Shown piece by piece: positions 50,414 to 61,498 of a stretch of DNA of 64,000 nt (position 1 is its first letter; each line of letters starts with the position of its first letter). The position numbers were made by a program, and so were the translations under genes. The stretch lies in assembly GCA_964462515.1 (NCBI GenBank), contig CAYWXK010000006.1, positions 1-64,000 on the forward strand, written 5' to 3'. The notes beneath the pieces were generated by a model. It was not told the origin of the DNA, made no database searches, and saw nothing but the letters and a program-made list of their open reading frames with translations. This DNA is from CAYWXK01 sp964462515 (lineage in GTDB: Bacteria > Planctomycetota > Phycisphaerae > Sedimentisphaerales > Anaerobacaceae).

Positions 50414-53312
50414 ACATTTCTGCCAAAATCTTAATCGGGTGTCTCACCACACAATCGCTTATATGTTCTATCTGCATTTTGCAGGCGGAGCATTCGGTCA
50501 GAACATTCTTAATAGGCGATTTTTCAAGGGCATCCTTTAAGCCCGCACCTATCTGCGAGGAAAGTTCGTAATTTTTCTTCTGCATTCCGAATGTCCCCGC
50601 AAGGCCGCAGCAGCCGGCTTTAAGGTCAATAACCTTCAACCCGCAAAGCCTTTGCAGTAATTTAATGGTGGTCGTCTCATCACCCACCGCACACAAATGG
50701 CACGGCAAATGATAAATAAATTCTTTTTTTACTAACCTTGTTGGGGCCTTCAACTTTTTCTGCGTAAACAAATTTAATAGATAATTCATCAACTCATACG
50801 TATTTTGCGAGACAAGTTTGGCATCTTCGCCTGCGATGAAATGCCGAAGCTCATCTTTTAGACACAATGCCGCACTCGGCTCAGAGCAAACGATTTTATA
50901 GCCAGCCCGAACCGCTTCGGCCAGATATTTGACACTATACGCCAAATCCTTCTTTGCCCTTTTGACGTCACCATATACAATCGCCGGCAGCGGCGCAGGC
51001 AACTGCTTCGGCAAAATAACTTCAATATCGTTTGCACGCAGCACATCAATAACTGCGAACCCCAATTCGTGGTCGTTATAATTGGCGTATGTATCAACAA
51101 AATAAGCGACTTTATCTATCGGTTTTTCTGCCGTCAGGCATCTTGACGATATCGCCGGTTGTTTCGCCAGATACTTTCGCCCCGCCTTCAAAAATGACTT
51201 CCGCAGAAAAGCAGGCATTGCTCTGCGTTTATCAATTCCTGCGCTTCTTTCCAGCAAGCCCTTAAAAGAAGACATCCGCATCACAAAATTTGAAATCGGT
51301 GAAAAAATACTGCCTAATATACTAAGGTAGTGATTGCCGCTCAATACCCGCTCTGCCCGCCTAAGTCCTTTTCGCCTTGCATATTCCGCCCGAGCAAAAC
51401 TCATAAGAGCAGAAATATCAACCCCCGAGGGACACTGCCGCTGACAGGCCTTGCAATTAACGCACAAATCCAGGAACTTACGAAACTCCGCTGATTCAAA
51501 ATCCTTTTCTGTCAGTTGACCTGTCGCCCAGAAGTTAAGGATATTAGCTTTCGCCCGTGAACCGGCCAATTCCTCGCCGAGCGCACGAAACACCGGGCAC
51601 ATCCGCAAATCGGTTTCTCTCGAAAGACATAATCCGCACCCGTAGCACTGCTCTAATTCCAGAGCAAGCTCATCCTTATCGAAAAGCAAATCTGTTTTTA
51701 ACTTCTGCGGCAAAATTTTATTTGCCCTTCTCAAATTTCTGACCATCACAGCGGGGTCGGGATTGATTATCTTGCCGGGATTTATCAGATTATTTGGGTC
51801 GAATATCTCCTTAATTCTGCAAAGTATTTTGTAAAATTCCTCCCCATATTGCTTCCGCACAAACGCTGCCCTCACCAGCCCATCTGCGTGCTCGCCGCTT
51901 ATTGAGCCGCCCAGCGACCAGACAAGTGAAAAAACATCGTTTGCAATCGCCCGCATCTTTTCTACATCCGACGGGTCACCCAAATCCAGATATGGCCGTA
52001 AATGCAGCTCCCCATCGCCTGCGTGTCCGAAGAAAGACATCTCAATATCGAACCGTTTGCTAATCTCCTGCAGTCCCTCAATATACTTTCCAAGCCGTCT
52101 GTAATCGACAGAAGTATCCTCCATAAATTCAGCCGGATGTTTCCTGCTTCTTTTTCGATAAAGCAAAGGCCCAGCATCTTTACGTGACTTCCACAACCGC
52201 GCCTGCTCCTGCAGGTCAAAAACAATCCTTCGCCCGCTCGCTAACCCACCAACTGCCGAATTGGTTTTCTCTATCTTTTCTCGAACCTGCTGCTCAGTGT
52301 CGCCGATATGCTCAACCAAAAGAACTGCCTCCGCCCCGGCTGGTAAAATGTCACGATATTCAGGCAGAGCCTCGCGAGCCAGCTCAACCAAACTCTTATC
52401 CATCAACTCACAGGCCACCGCCCCACCCTCAACGATAATTGGCACTGCCTCTGTCATTTTCGCCAGCGACTCAAACTCAAGCTGCAATAAGCATTTGGTC
52501 ACAGGCAACGATACCGTCCGCAGTTTTATCTTCGTAAAGATAGCCAGTGTCCCCTCGGACCCTGTTAAAAGCTTTGCCAAATCTATCCGCCCATTGTGAC
52601 ACACGCCTGCGATATTATATCCGCTGCGATTCCGCCTCGATTTGGGTTGTGCGTTGGCAATAATCGCTTCATTTTTCGAGATAAGCTCCAGACATTCTCT
52701 GGCAATCGCAGCCGCTCTATCGTCCTTAACCTTATTTGGGTCAAGGTCGTTGGCGAACTCGACCACGCTGCCATCGGCCAAAACCGCTTCAATACTTTCT
52801 ACATAGTCGCCTATATATCCATACTGGAGCGAATGAGCTCCGGTGGCATTATTTGCAACGCATCCCCCTACCGTTGCCCGATTTGAGCTTGATGGGTCGG
52901 GCCCGATTTTTCTGCCATAGCCTGCCAGGCATTTATTCAAATCGTCCAGGACCACCCCCGGCTCGCAAACCACACTCGCCCCGCCGCCTTCCACACTGAC
53001 AATCTTATTCATATACCGCATCATATCCAGCACGATGCCGCTGCAAAGCGACTCGCCTGCTACTCCACTGCCAGCTCCGCGCGCGGCCAGCGGTATCCTT
53101 TTAGCCGTATCGTATTTGGCAATGGCCGCAACATCCGCTGCATCGCGCGGCATAACAATACACTGAGGCACTATTCTGTAAATGCTCGCATCGGTGCTGA
53201 AGGCAGCACGGTGCAGTATGTCAATAAAAACATCGCCCCTGATGGCTTTGACAAGGTCGGAGGCAATTTGCTCCGGCACCCCTTCCGTCATCTTCCTTAC
53301 GTCCTTAAGCAC
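50403..53312 (-). CDS. FAD-linked oxidase / Fe-S / CCG-domain dehydrogenase
   Basis: 969 residues from GTG 53312 (AAAGG six bases before); an ATG at 53291 is equally possible. Order: FAD-binding PCMH domain (PLAARGAGSGVAGESL, GPDPSSSNRATVGGCVANNATG), FAD-oxidase C domain (FFGHAGDGELHLRP), two [4Fe-4S] motifs (CYGCGLC, CVNCKACQRQC), then CCG cysteine-rich domains (PCHLCAVGD, GCCGLAGTFG). It is the single-chain type related to D-lactate and D-2-hydroxyglutarate dehydrogenases (Dld-II, YdiJ). It probably feeds electrons from a 2-hydroxyacid to the quinone pool; the substrate is not determined. Confidence 0.88.
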   Translation of the reverse strand: MLKDVRKMTEGVPEQIASDLVKAIRGDVFIDILHRAAFSTDASIYRIVPQCIVMPRDAADVAAIAKYDTAKRIPLAARGAGSGVAGESLCSGIVLDMMRYMNKIVSVEGGGASVVCEPGVVLDDLNKCLAGYGRKIGPDPSSSNRATVGGCVANNATGAHSLQYGYIGDYVESIEAVLADGSVVEFANDLDPNKVKDDRAAAIARECLELISKNEAIIANAQPKSRRNRSGYNIAGVCHNGRIDLAKLLTGSEGTLAIFTKIKLRTVSLPVTKCLLQLEFESLAKMTEAVPIIVEGGAVACELMDKSLVELAREALPEYRDILPAGAEAVLLVEHIGDTEQQVREKIEKTNSAVGGLASGRRIVFDLQEQARLWKSRKDAGPLLYRKRSRKHPAEFMEDTSVDYRRLGKYIEGLQEISKRFDIEMSFFGHAGDGELHLRPYLDLGDPSDVEKMRAIANDVFSLVWSLGGSISGEHADGLVRAAFVRKQYGEEFYKILCRIKEIFDPNNLINPGKIINPDPAVMVRNLRRANKILPQKLKTDLLFDKDELALELEQCYGCGLCLSRETDLRMCPVFRALGEELAGSRAKANILNFWATGQLTEKDFESAEFRKFLDLCVNCKACQRQCPSGVDISALMSFARAEYARRKGLRRAERVLSGNHYLSILGSIFSPISNFVMRMSSFKGLLERSAGIDKRRAMPAFLRKSFLKAGRKYLAKQPAISSRCLTAEKPIDKVAYFVDTYANYNDHELGFAVIDVLRANDIEVILPKQLPAPLPAIVYGDVKRAKKDLAYSVKYLAEAVRAGYKIVCSEPSAALCLKDELRHFIAGEDAKLVSQNTYELMNYLLNLFTQKKLKAPTRLVKKEFIYHLPCHLCAVGDETTTIKLLQRLCGLKVIDLKAGCCGLAGTFGMQKKNYELSSQIGAGLKDALEKSPIKNVLTECSACKMQIEHISDCVVRHPIKILAEMYEK

Positions 53313-53341
53313 TCACTGCCTTTCGTAAATATGCACTTGGA

Positions 53342-54199
53342 CTATTTCTCGAAATCGCGAGGCAGGAACTGAGCCTTTGAAATGGTCTTGCTCATCCGCA
53401 AGACTGCAAGGTCATCCTCGCTGACCTGCCCATTAATGAATTGTTGAACAGCAGAATGTGGATGGTTACGAATATAATCGGCATCGCCATCGGCAATAAT
53501 TTTGCCGTTATGCAGCATAACAATTCTATTCGCTATCTTATACGCGCTTGTCATATCGTGCGTAACAACAACCGATGTTACGCTAAGTTCTCGCTGGAGC
53601 TTCAAAATAAGCTCATTGATTATATCTGAACGAATCGGGTCAAGCCCGGTTGTCGGCTCATCATACAAAATTACCTCAGGATTCAAGGCAATCGCACGGG
53701 CCAGCGCTACCCTCTTTCGCTGGCCGCCGGAAAGATTTGCAGGATAATAATTCTGATAACCGTCAAGGCCGACTATCGCAAGTTTGACCTTCACAAGCTC
53801 CTCAACCTCCTGCCAGTTGGTTATCTTGTAGTGCTGCCTTAACGGAAATATTATATTCTCAAAAACATTGAGACTATCAAACAGCGCACCTCCCTGAAAC
53901 AAGAAGCCAAAACGCATGCGAACTTTGTTCAATTCACTTTCGCTGAGATTGTCGATTCGCTGTCCTCTGAAATGCACCTCGCCTGAACTGGGCCGCAGCA
54001 AAACTATCAGATGCTTTACCAAAACGGTCTTGCCGCAGCCGCTCGGCCCAATCACAACCGTGGTTTTGCCCTCCTCTATCGTCAGAGTAACATTATCTAA
54101 AACGACATTCGAGCCGAATTTCTTCGTAATATTCTTAACAGCCAGGACGCCATTTGAAGTCGTCTCCCCCACCTGATTATTTTCTTGTTCCTTTATCAC
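53342..54199 (-). CDS. mlaF: MlaF-like ABC transporter ATP-binding protein
   Basis: 285 residues. Walker A GPSGCGKT, Q-loop FLFQGGALFDSL, signature LSGGQRKRVALARA, Walker B VILYDEPTTGLDP, H-loop VVVTHD. FQGGALFDSLNV and the spacing are typical of MlaF, the ATPase of the Mla phospholipid transporter that maintains outer-membrane asymmetry. It directly follows mlaE. MlaD is not in this window. Confidence 0.93.
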   Translation of the reverse strand: MIKEQENNQVGETTSNGVLAVKNITKKFGSNVVLDNVTLTIEEGKTTVVIGPSGCGKTVLVKHLIVLLRPSSGEVHFRGQRIDNLSESELNKVRMRFGFLFQGGALFDSLNVFENIIFPLRQHYKITNWQEVEELVKVKLAIVGLDGYQNYYPANLSGGQRKRVALARAIALNPEVILYDEPTTGLDPIRSDIINELILKLQRELSVTSVVVTHDMTSAYKIANRIVMLHNGKIIADGDADYIRNHPHSAVQQFINGQVSEDDLAVLRMSKTISKAQFLPRDFEK

Positions 54200-54240
54200 T
54201 TACGCCTTCGCACTTGTCCTCTTACACACTCTTTGCCTTT

Positions 54241-55053
54241 TTATCCTATTAAACTTCTATATTGATAGAAAGTATTGTAAATCGCTTTGAAAATCACCGC
54301 CAGTGCAAAATCAAGCGCCAGTATCGAAATAAAGCTCGCTACAAATGCCTCTGTGCACGCCTGCCCTACTCCCTGTGCACCTTCCTTGCAGGTAAAGCCC
54401 TTATAACAGCTAATTACTGCAATCGCTCCTCCGAAGAAAAATCCCTTCACAACTCCAACCATCACGTCCCACAGCTCAACACCCGATGCACTGAAGCTCC
54501 AGTATGCATGATTGTTTATTCCGAACTGAATTACGCCAATAAAATAGCCGCCAAAAATTCCTAATAAATCCGCATAGATAATAAGAAACGGCGTAAGCAA
54601 CAGACACGCCAGGACCCGCGGCGAAACCAAATATAACACCGGGTCCGTTCCCATACTTCGCACCGCATCAATCTGCTCTGTAACATTCATTGTCCCCAGC
54701 TCAGCCGTCAACGCACCTCCAACTCGCCCCGCTAACATCACCGCCACAAGAACTGGCCCAAGCTCCTTCACTACTGAAATATTAATCAAAACGCCTAAAC
54801 GCTCTTCCAGCCCCATATTCGCAAGCTGTTCGTAGGCTTGAACGGCCAATATCATTCCTACGAATCCGCCGGTTATCATCACAATCGGCACACTACGAAC
54901 ACCAATCAAAAGCATCTGTGTCCAGATTAAAGGATACGTCTGGCTTTTTGTGAAGCTCCGCAAACTCGATATAATCGAGTGCCACGTAAACCTCGCAAAC
55001 TGCCCTATCTGTCCTATATCTATTACAGTTTTATTTCCAATTGCCGCAAGCAT
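54241..55053 (-). CDS. mlaE: MlaE-like ABC transporter permease
   Basis: 270 residues from ATG 55053 (GGGAG eight bases before). MlaE family: five TM segments, VPIVMITGGFVGMILAVQAYEQL, ELGPVLVAVMLAGRVGGALTAELGTM, VTEQIDAVRSMGTDPVLYLVSPR. It is the membrane part of the Mla lipid transporter with MlaF, 41 bases downstream. Confidence 0.94.
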   Translation of the reverse strand: MLAAIGNKTVIDIGQIGQFARFTWHSIISSLRSFTKSQTYPLIWTQMLLIGVRSVPIVMITGGFVGMILAVQAYEQLANMGLEERLGVLINISVVKELGPVLVAVMLAGRVGGALTAELGTMNVTEQIDAVRSMGTDPVLYLVSPRVLACLLLTPFLIIYADLLGIFGGYFIGVIQFGINNHAYWSFSASGVELWDVMVGVVKGFFFGGAIAVISCYKGFTCKEGAQGVGQACTEAFVASFISILALDFALAVIFKAIYNTFYQYRSLIG

Positions 55054-55327
55054 AATTCTAACTCCCAACCATCAAATTGTCTTATCGTCTAACCATTTAA
55101 CATTTCTATGAAGCACCTATAATATAATTACATCGGCTGAATTTATATGTTTTTTTACCAATCCTACCCCCTGCTGTCAAGATTTTCGCCCCCCTACCGC
55201 CATAATCATAGAATCCTTGTTCGATATTCGGCGTTCAAAATTCAATATTCTTAATTCTTGGGATTTTTCTTGCTTTGGATTCCAGATTACGCTAACATAC
55301 AGAATAGGTTAGTTGAGGAGTAGATCC

Positions 55328-56947
55328 ATGTTTTTAAGGCTGTGCCATAGTATAGTGCTTCAAATTCTTATAGCGTTGGTGCTAATACCCCATACAGCCT
55401 CCGTAGCCCGAACCATCTCTGTAGATAATGATGGCCCTGCTGATTTCAACAACATCCAGGCAGCCATCAACGATGCCAATAACGGGGATGTCATTATCGT
55501 TTCCGAAGGAACATATCGTGAAAATATTAGTTTCAATGGAAAAAATATAGTTCTTACATCATCGGACCCGAACAACGAAAAAGTTGTGGAGGCTTCCATC
55601 ATTCAGGGCGATGGAACAACATCGGTTGTGACTTTCTCTGGCTCCGAGCAAACAGATTGTGCACTACGCGGATTTACCATAACCGGCGGTAATAATCCTA
55701 CGGCCGGGGGCGGAATCAAGGGAAATTTTACGATGGCCGAAATCAGCCATTGTATTATTTATGGTAACAAATCTAAGCATTCAGCAGGCGGCGTTGATAC
55801 GTGTGATGGTTTGATTAGTAATTGTAAGATAATGAATAATACTTCGGACCAGATAGGTGGTATTGCTGCTTGTAAAGCTATAATCAGATACTGCAATATT
55901 AGCAATAACCGGTCTTCATACATGTGTGGTGGCCTTTGGGCATGCAGAGGCTCGATCAACAACTGCGCGATAAGTAACAACAGAGGAACTGGACTATTGG
56001 GATGCAATGACATCACCAACTGTATTATCAGCGGGAACACCAATTCAGGTCTGGCCGCTTGCCGAGGGGGACCTATCCATAATTGCGTTATCACGGGAAA
56101 CACTAAAGGAGGAGTCATTAATTGCGAATCGGTCGATTCCTGTATAATTGTTGGCAACACAGGTCAGTATGGTGGAGGACTCTCAGAGTGTGACTTTATC
56201 AGTAATTGCATCATCGTTGGTAATTCTGCTTAGTATGGTGGAGGAATTTTTAGTAACGATGTCAACTCTACGGTCGTTAATTGCACCATTAGCAACAACA
56301 GAGCGAGCGAGGATGGAGGCGGTATATACTGTCTTGGGAGTGATGCAGTTGTTACCAATTCTATTTTATGGGATAATACGGCTACATGGTGGGGATTGGG
56401 CAATGAAATGGCACTCATCGAAAATGTCATTGTCATTTCCGGAGGGCACACTTATTACATTCCATCAACGGCTACGGTTAGCTACAGCGACGTTAAAGGG
56501 GGGCCTGAAGAAATATATGCAGATGCGAATTGCACACTCATTTGGGGCGATGGAAACATCGACGCTGACCCCTGTTTTATTAATCCCGGATATTGGGACT
56601 CCAACGGCACCTCTTGGGATGAAGACGATGATTTCTGGGTTAATGGCGATTATCATTTGAAATCTCAGGCAGGCAGATGGGACCCGAACGTCCTAACTTG
56701 GGTTCAAGATGAAGTAACGAGTTTATGTATCGATGCTGGCGACCCCGCAAGTCCTATCGGCTTAGAGCCATTTCCTAATGGCGGGATTATAAATATGGGC
56801 GCTTATGGCGGCACCACGAAGGCAAGTAAGTCATACTTTGGGGAACCACCCTGTGAAACGATTATCGCAGGAGACATAAATGGGGATTGTGTAGTCAACC
56901 TCAGGGACTTTGCAATTATCGCACTTCACTGGCTGGAGGAAAATTAG
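55328..56947 (+). pseudogene. Exported beta-helix protein with C-terminal dockerin, interrupted by an amber codon
   Basis: Start ATG 55328 with GAGGAG. Signal peptide IVLQILIALVLIPHTASVA, then PADFNNIQAAINDANNGDVIIVSEGTY, the usual opening of planctomycete beta-helix proteins, and about 14 short coils (NCKIMNNTSDQIGG, NCAISNNRGTG). At 56231 TAG replaces an expected CAG (the context NSA-YGGG parallels GQYGGG earlier). The same frame then continues open to 56947 and ends in a dockerin, GDINGDCVVNLRDFAIIALHW. As written, translation gives a 301-residue protein without dockerin. It could be a young pseudogene, a readthrough gene or an error. Confidence 0.82.
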
Positions 56948-57207
56948 TTAATTGTTCGACTTTGCTCACCATCAGATTCGACAAGCTCACTGCAGGCTTG
57001 AGTAAAATCGAAGGATTGGTGATTAGTTAATTGGTTAATTGGTTGATTTACCGACAAGTCAGGACTCACCAATGATCAGTTATCAAAATTTTCTGTATGC
57101 TCTGCAGTTTGTGAGAAATGTGGGCTAACTTTTTTGAATTTTGTGTTTGGTCACTTTGAACTTTGATTTGTAATTTCTGATTTTTCTCTGTGCTTTCGGC
57201 GGCCTGA

Positions 57208-57507
57208 TTACACCGATTTCTTTTTGCTCTCTGCACCTGCCCCGACCTTTGTCTTTTTGCTTTCGGCGGCAGTTTTCTTCTCCGCGCTGCTTTTCTCGCT
57301 TCTTTCCGCTTTTTTGTAGCTCTCGCTCCTGTAATCGGTCTGATAGAATCCTGACCCTTTGAAGATTATTCCTGCCCCTGTGCCGATAAGCCGCTTCAAC
57401 CTTCTCTTCCCGCACTTCGGGCAGGTCCGCAGAGGCTTTGCTGTTATTGTTTGGAATTGCTCAAATTCGTTCCCGCAACCGGGGCACATATAACTATATG
57501 TCGGCAT
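57208..57507 (-). CDS. FmdB-family zinc ribbon protein
   Basis: 99 residues from ATG 57507 (MPTYSYMCPGCG). Two CxxC pairs (CPGCG, CPKCG) build a zinc ribbon of the FmdB/CxxC_CXXC_SSSS type, followed by FKGSGFYQTDYRS and a Lys/Ala/Glu-rich tail that is probably disordered. Found near chaperone genes in many bacteria, and here directly after grpE. Role unknown. Confidence 0.85.
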   Translation of the reverse strand: MPTYSYMCPGCGNEFEQFQTITAKPLRTCPKCGKRRLKRLIGTGAGIIFKGSGFYQTDYRSESYKKAERSEKSSAEKKTAAESKKTKVGAGAESKKKSV

Positions 57508-57512
57508 ATCAA

Positions 57513-58259
57513 TCACTCCGTATCGGTGGTTTCGTCTTCCGCTGTTTGTTTTGTCTCACCACCCTCGGCAGCTTGCTCGGTCGGCTTTATCGATGTCACC
57601 TTGTTCACAACAACTTTACTTGGCCGAATCACGCGACCATTGAGCTTATATCCGCCCTCAAGCTCCTCCAGCACAATCCCTCCTTCTTTCTCCGGCTCGT
57701 TTTTTTGTATTACCGCCTCGTGCACACCCGGGTCAAACTCCTCTCCCACTGCCTTTATCCGCTCTACGCCCTGCAGCTTCAAAACATCCAGCATCTGGTC
57801 GCATATAATACTGACGCCTTTAATAACGCTGTCCGCATTTGAAGCCGGATGCGCATTTCGCAACGTCCGCTCAAAATTGTCCAGAACAGGCAATAGCGCT
57901 CTTACCATTCGTTCCTTCTCGTATGCAATCGAATCGGCTATCTGTTTAGGCACACGCTTCTGGTAATTTGCATAGTCGGCACTGACTCGCAGATACTGGT
58001 TCAGAGCGATTTTATACAGCTCAAGCAGACATTCCGTTTTTTCCTCTTCAAGCTGCAAAACATAATCCGGTTTGTTCTTATCGCCTGATAGGGTTTCTTC
58101 TGAGCGTTTCTTACAGTCTTCCAGCGCCGTGCGCAAATCCTGTAAAAGCTCGTTTTTTAGCGGGAGCAGTGAATCCAGCATTCCGTAGAAATCTGCTGCC
58201 CCGCCTTCATTTTGAGCTGTCTTTTCTTCTTTCGGTTCTTGTTTATCTTTGTGCTTCAT
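57513..58259 (-). CDS. grpE: Nucleotide exchange factor GrpE
   Basis: 248 residues. Long N-terminal coiled coil, then SADYANYQKRVPKQIADSIAYEKERMVRALLPVLDNFERTL, the GrpE core, and the beta domain EEFDPGVHEAVIQ...LEELEGGYKLNGRVIRPSKVVV. It releases ADP from DnaK. The N and C ends have acidic extensions. It starts within the stop of dnaJ (TAATG) and belongs to the dnaJ-grpE-fmdB transcript. DnaK is not in the window. Confidence 0.96.
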   Translation of the reverse strand: MKHKDKQEPKEEKTAQNEGGAADFYGMLDSLLPLKNELLQDLRTALEDCKKRSEETLSGDKNKPDYVLQLEEEKTECLLELYKIALNQYLRVSADYANYQKRVPKQIADSIAYEKERMVRALLPVLDNFERTLRNAHPASNADSVIKGVSIICDQMLDVLKLQGVERIKAVGEEFDPGVHEAVIQKNEPEKEGGIVLEELEGGYKLNGRVIRPSKVVVNKVTSIKPTEQAAEGGETKQTAEDETTDTE

Positions 58260-59389
58260 TAGTTGCTGCCAAAATGTTTCTTCAATTTCTCAAGAAAACT
58301 TATTGCTTTAGGGGATACGCTCTTGTTTTCCGTTTTTGCAAATTCTCTCAGCAGCTCTTCCTGTCTGGTGTCAAGCTTTGCCGGCGTCTCAATAATCACC
58401 TGCACAAGCTGGTCACCGGTGCGGTGCGTTCGTATGTCCGGCAGTCCCTCGCCTTTTATCTTAAAAATACTGCCGTATTGTGTCCCCGGCGGAATCTTTA
58501 ACTTCTTTGCCCCGTTTAGAGACGGCACATCAATCGTCGCACCAAGAGCCGCCTGCGTAAAGCTTATCGGCACAACTGCTATCAAGTGATTCCCATCGCG
58601 CTCTAAGAAATCGTGCGGCTTTACTCTCACATAGCAATACAGGTCGCCTCTCGGCCCGCCACTGCGCCCGGGTTCTCCTTCCTCGGCTACCCTTACTCCC
58701 TGTCCCTCGTGCACGCCAGGCGGAATCTTGATATTGACGATTCTGTTCTTACCAACCCGCCCCGTGCCTCGACACATCTTGCACGGATTGGTAATTATTT
58801 CACCGCTGCCTTTGCACTGCGGACAGGTCGAGACCATTTGGAAAAATCCGCCGCCTCTTGCAATCTGGCCGCTCCCGCCACAACTGGGGCATCGCCCCGG
58901 CGACGTCCCTCTGGCGCTACCGCTGCCGCCGCAATCCGAACATATATCCTGCCTGGTGAACTCAATCGTTTTCTCAGTGCCGGTCGCCACATCGTTAAGC
59001 GTTAGTTCTACCATTGTCTCCAGGTCGTATCCTCGTGTTGGCCCGGCCCGGCGACCGGCCTTTGCGCTTCTGGTTCCAAAAATACTGCCAAACAGGTCCT
59101 CGAAGCCGAACATACTGAATATGTCTTCAACGTTCATCCGCGAGAAGTCGTGCATGCCGGCCCCGCGCAGACCCTCGTGCCCGAACTGGTCGTAACGCTG
59201 CCGCTTCTCCGTGTCGCTTAAAACCTCATACGCCTCTGCGCATTCCTTGAATTTGGACTCGGCGTCTTTATTATTCGGATTTTTATCCGGATGATATTTG
59301 AGCGCCATACGCCGGTATGCCCGCTTTATCTCGTCAGCGGACGCATTTCGGCCTACTCCCAGAACTTCGTAATAGTCCCGTTTAGCCAT
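58259..59389 (-). CDS. dnaJ: Chaperone DnaJ
   Basis: 376 residues, full length. J domain with HPD ([11 protein letters not shown]), Gly-rich linker, and four zinc motifs ([32 protein letters not shown]), then the substrate-binding and dimerisation domains ([20 protein letters not shown]). It delivers unfolded proteins to DnaK and stimulates its ATPase. Confidence 0.97.
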   Translation of the reverse strand: MAKRDYYEVLGVGRNASADEIKRAYRRMALKYHPDKNPNNKDAESKFKECAEAYEVLSDTEKRQRYDQFGHEGLRGAGMHDFSRMNVEDIFSMFGFEDLFGSIFGTRSAKAGRRAGPTRGYDLETMVELTLNDVATGTEKTIEFTRQDICSDCGGSGSARGTSPGRCPSCGGSGQIARGGGFFQMVSTCPQCKGSGEIITNPCKMCRGTGRVGKNRIVNIKIPPGVHEGQGVRVAEEGEPGRSGGPRGDLYCYVRVKPHDFLERDGNHLIAVVPISFTQAALGATIDVPSLNGAKKLKIPPGTQYGSIFKIKGEGLPDIRTHRTGDQLVQVIIETPAKLDTRQEELLREFAKTENKSVSPKAISFLEKLKKHFGSN

Positions 59390-59450
59390 CTTTTCGCCTC
59401 TCGTGCCTCATAAGCTCGTAATTGCAAGCCACGAGTCACGAGCCACGATT

Positions 59451-61073
59451 TTATCGAACTGCCCCCTGTATCGGCGGCTCGTCTTTATCTTTTAGCTCCG
59501 TCACCAAGACGCTGGTCGTCAACATCAGTCCCGCCACCGATGCTGCCATTTCCAGTGCGGTCCTTGCAACCTTTGCAGGGTCGATAATCCCGGCCTCGAA
59601 CATATCTACAAGCTTACCGGTATTGGCATCATAGCCAAGATGCTTTTCTTTCTCTAATCTCTCTAAAAGTCGGGCAACGACTACATCACCCTGGTCGCCG
59701 GAGTTATCGACAATCTGGGCTGTCGGCGACTTGAGCGCATTTATGACAATGTCAAAACCAATTCTCTCATCTCCTTTCGCCTTTGCTTTGGCTTTCTTCA
59801 CCTCTTTGATGGCACGAAGGAATACTACGCCGCCGCCGCACACCACGCCTTCTTCTGCTGCTGCTCTGGTAGCGTGCAGCGCATCCTCCAGCAGGTCCTT
59901 GCGCTCCTTCATCTCTGTCTCGGTTGCCGCCCCGGCTTTGATAACCGCAACACCGCCGGTCAGCTTCGCCAAACGTTCCTGCAGCTTCTCACGGTCGTAA
60001 TCGCTGGTTGTCTTTTCGATTTGGTTCCTAATCTGTTCGCAGCGAGCGTCCATCTCCTTTTTCTTGCCGGCCCCCTCAATTATCGTGGTCGTCTCTTTAT
60101 CTATAACAATCTTTTTCGCCTGTCCTAACTGCGAAAGCTCAACTTTTTCGAGCTTGATTCCCAGGTCCTCCGTAACCACCTGCGCACCGGTAGTTACTCC
60201 TATATCACCGAGCATTGCCTTCCTGCGGTCGCCAAATCCAGGCGCTTTGACCGCACAGCATTTCAGCACTCCTTGCAGCCGGTTAATAACCAATGCCGCC
60301 AGTGCCTCACCCTCGACATCTTCAGCTATAATCAATAACGGTCTGGCTACAGAAGCAATCCTTTCCAATAGAGGAATAAGCTCACGAACGTTGGCAATCT
60401 TCTTCTCGTGCAGCAGTATGTAGGTATCCTCAAGAACGCAATCGAGGGTCTCGGCGTTGGTGATAAAATACGGAGATATATAACCTTTGTCGAATTGCAA
60501 CCCTTCGACCACCTCCAGCTCATTTTGCATCGCTTTGCCTTCTTCTATCTCGATGACGCCTTCCTTGCCGACTTTATCGAACGCATCAGCGAGGATTTCG
60601 CCGACCGATGGGTCATTGTTTGCGCTGATGGTTGCAACCTTCGCAATATCGTCGTGGCCCTTCACAGGAACGCTCACCGACCGGATAAATTTGGAAACAG
60701 CTTCGGTCGCTTTTGAAATTCCCCGCTGGATAGCCATCGGATTTGCACCAGCCGTTACGTGCTTTAGCCCTTCAGCGTATATCGCTTCTGCCAGAACGGT
60801 TGAAGTCGTCGTGCCATCGCCGACGGTATCGCTTGTCTTGCTGGCAACCTGGTTGACCATCTTTGCGCCCATATTCTGAAATGGCTGGGGCAGCTCAATC
60901 TCCTTGCTGACCGAGACACCGTCTTTGGTAATCCTCGGAGAACCCCAGCTCTTGTGTAAAATAACGTTTCTGCCTGTCGGTCCCAGCGTAACTTTGACCG
61001 CCCGTGACAATTGCGCCACTCCATCTTTAAGATGTGTGCGAGCTACATTATCAAACATTAATTGCTTTGCCAT
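59451..61073 (-). CDS. groL: Chaperonin GroEL, copy without GGM tail
   Basis: 540 residues. [37 protein letters not shown] (the ATPase Asp region), [12 protein letters not shown] and [10 protein letters not shown] identify GroEL. The C terminus ends in [10 protein letters not shown] and lacks the Gly-Gly-Met repeats of the main housekeeping type. It lies just downstream of groES. A second GroEL at 63419 has a GGGM...DMM tail, so this one may be the specialised copy. Confidence 0.96.
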   Translation of the reverse strand: MAKQLMFDNVARTHLKDGVAQLSRAVKVTLGPTGRNVILHKSWGSPRITKDGVSVSKEIELPQPFQNMGAKMVNQVASKTSDTVGDGTTTSTVLAEAIYAEGLKHVTAGANPMAIQRGISKATEAVSKFIRSVSVPVKGHDDIAKVATISANNDPSVGEILADAFDKVGKEGVIEIEEGKAMQNELEVVEGLQFDKGYISPYFITNAETLDCVLEDTYILLHEKKIANVRELIPLLERIASVARPLLIIAEDVEGEALAALVINRLQGVLKCCAVKAPGFGDRRKAMLGDIGVTTGAQVVTEDLGIKLEKVELSQLGQAKKIVIDKETTTIIEGAGKKKEMDARCEQIRNQIEKTTSDYDREKLQERLAKLTGGVAVIKAGAATETEMKERKDLLEDALHATRAAAEEGVVCGGGVVFLRAIKEVKKAKAKAKGDERIGFDIVINALKSPTAQIVDNSGDQGDVVVARLLERLEKEKHLGYDANTGKLVDMFEAGIIDPAKVARTALEMAASVAGLMLTTSVLVTELKDKDEPPIQGAVR

Positions 61074-61148
61074 TTTTTATCACCTCGTATCTTGCACTAT
61101 AATAATTTTTGTTATCTTCTTCGTGCCTTTGTGTCTTTGTGGCCAATT

Positions 61149-61439
61149 CTATCTTTCAACGATTCCCAGGATGTCACCCTCTTGTAGAATTACGTAATTT
61201 TCTCTGTCGATTTCGATTTCGCTGCCGATGTATTTTGCATAGATAACTTCGTCGCCTTTCTTTACAGCCGCCTGGCGCCGGCTGCCATCCTTCAGCAGCT
61301 TCCCCGGGCCAACGGCAACAACCTTGCCGAGCTGCGGCTTCTCCTTCGCGGTGTCCGGCAGAATTATGCCGCCGGCTGTCTTCTCCTCAGATTCTGATTG
61401 CTTTATCACAACTCTATCATCAAGTGGTTTAAGCTTCAT
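61149..61439 (-). CDS. groS: Co-chaperonin GroES
   Basis: 96 residues. [29 protein letters not shown] with the mobile loop, [27 protein letters not shown] end. It is preceded by AAAGGAG. TATAAT is present at 61461-61456 on the minus strand, without a clear -35 and without the CIRCE inverted repeat that binds HrcA. groEL follows after 75 bases. Confidence 0.96.
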   Translation of the reverse strand: MKLKPLDDRVVIKQSESEEKTAGGIILPDTAKEKPQLGKVVAVGPGKLLKDGSRRQAAVKKGDEVIYAKYIGSEIEIDRENYVILQEGDILGIVER

Positions 61440-61498
61440 AGCTCACTCCTTTGCAATTATAAACCTTAAAATTTCATCTCTTACCTTCGACAATAAAT

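Noticed and set aside
46212..56233. Recoded stop codons (altered genetic code) to explain interrupted genes
   Set aside because: One break is TAA and the other TAG, and both codons end normal genes elsewhere in the window (TAA at 39074, TAG at 17863-17865 read on the minus strand, for example).
61440..61498. CIRCE/HrcA operator before groES
   Set aside because: No TTAGCACTC/GAGTGCTAA inverted repeat is found in the leader.
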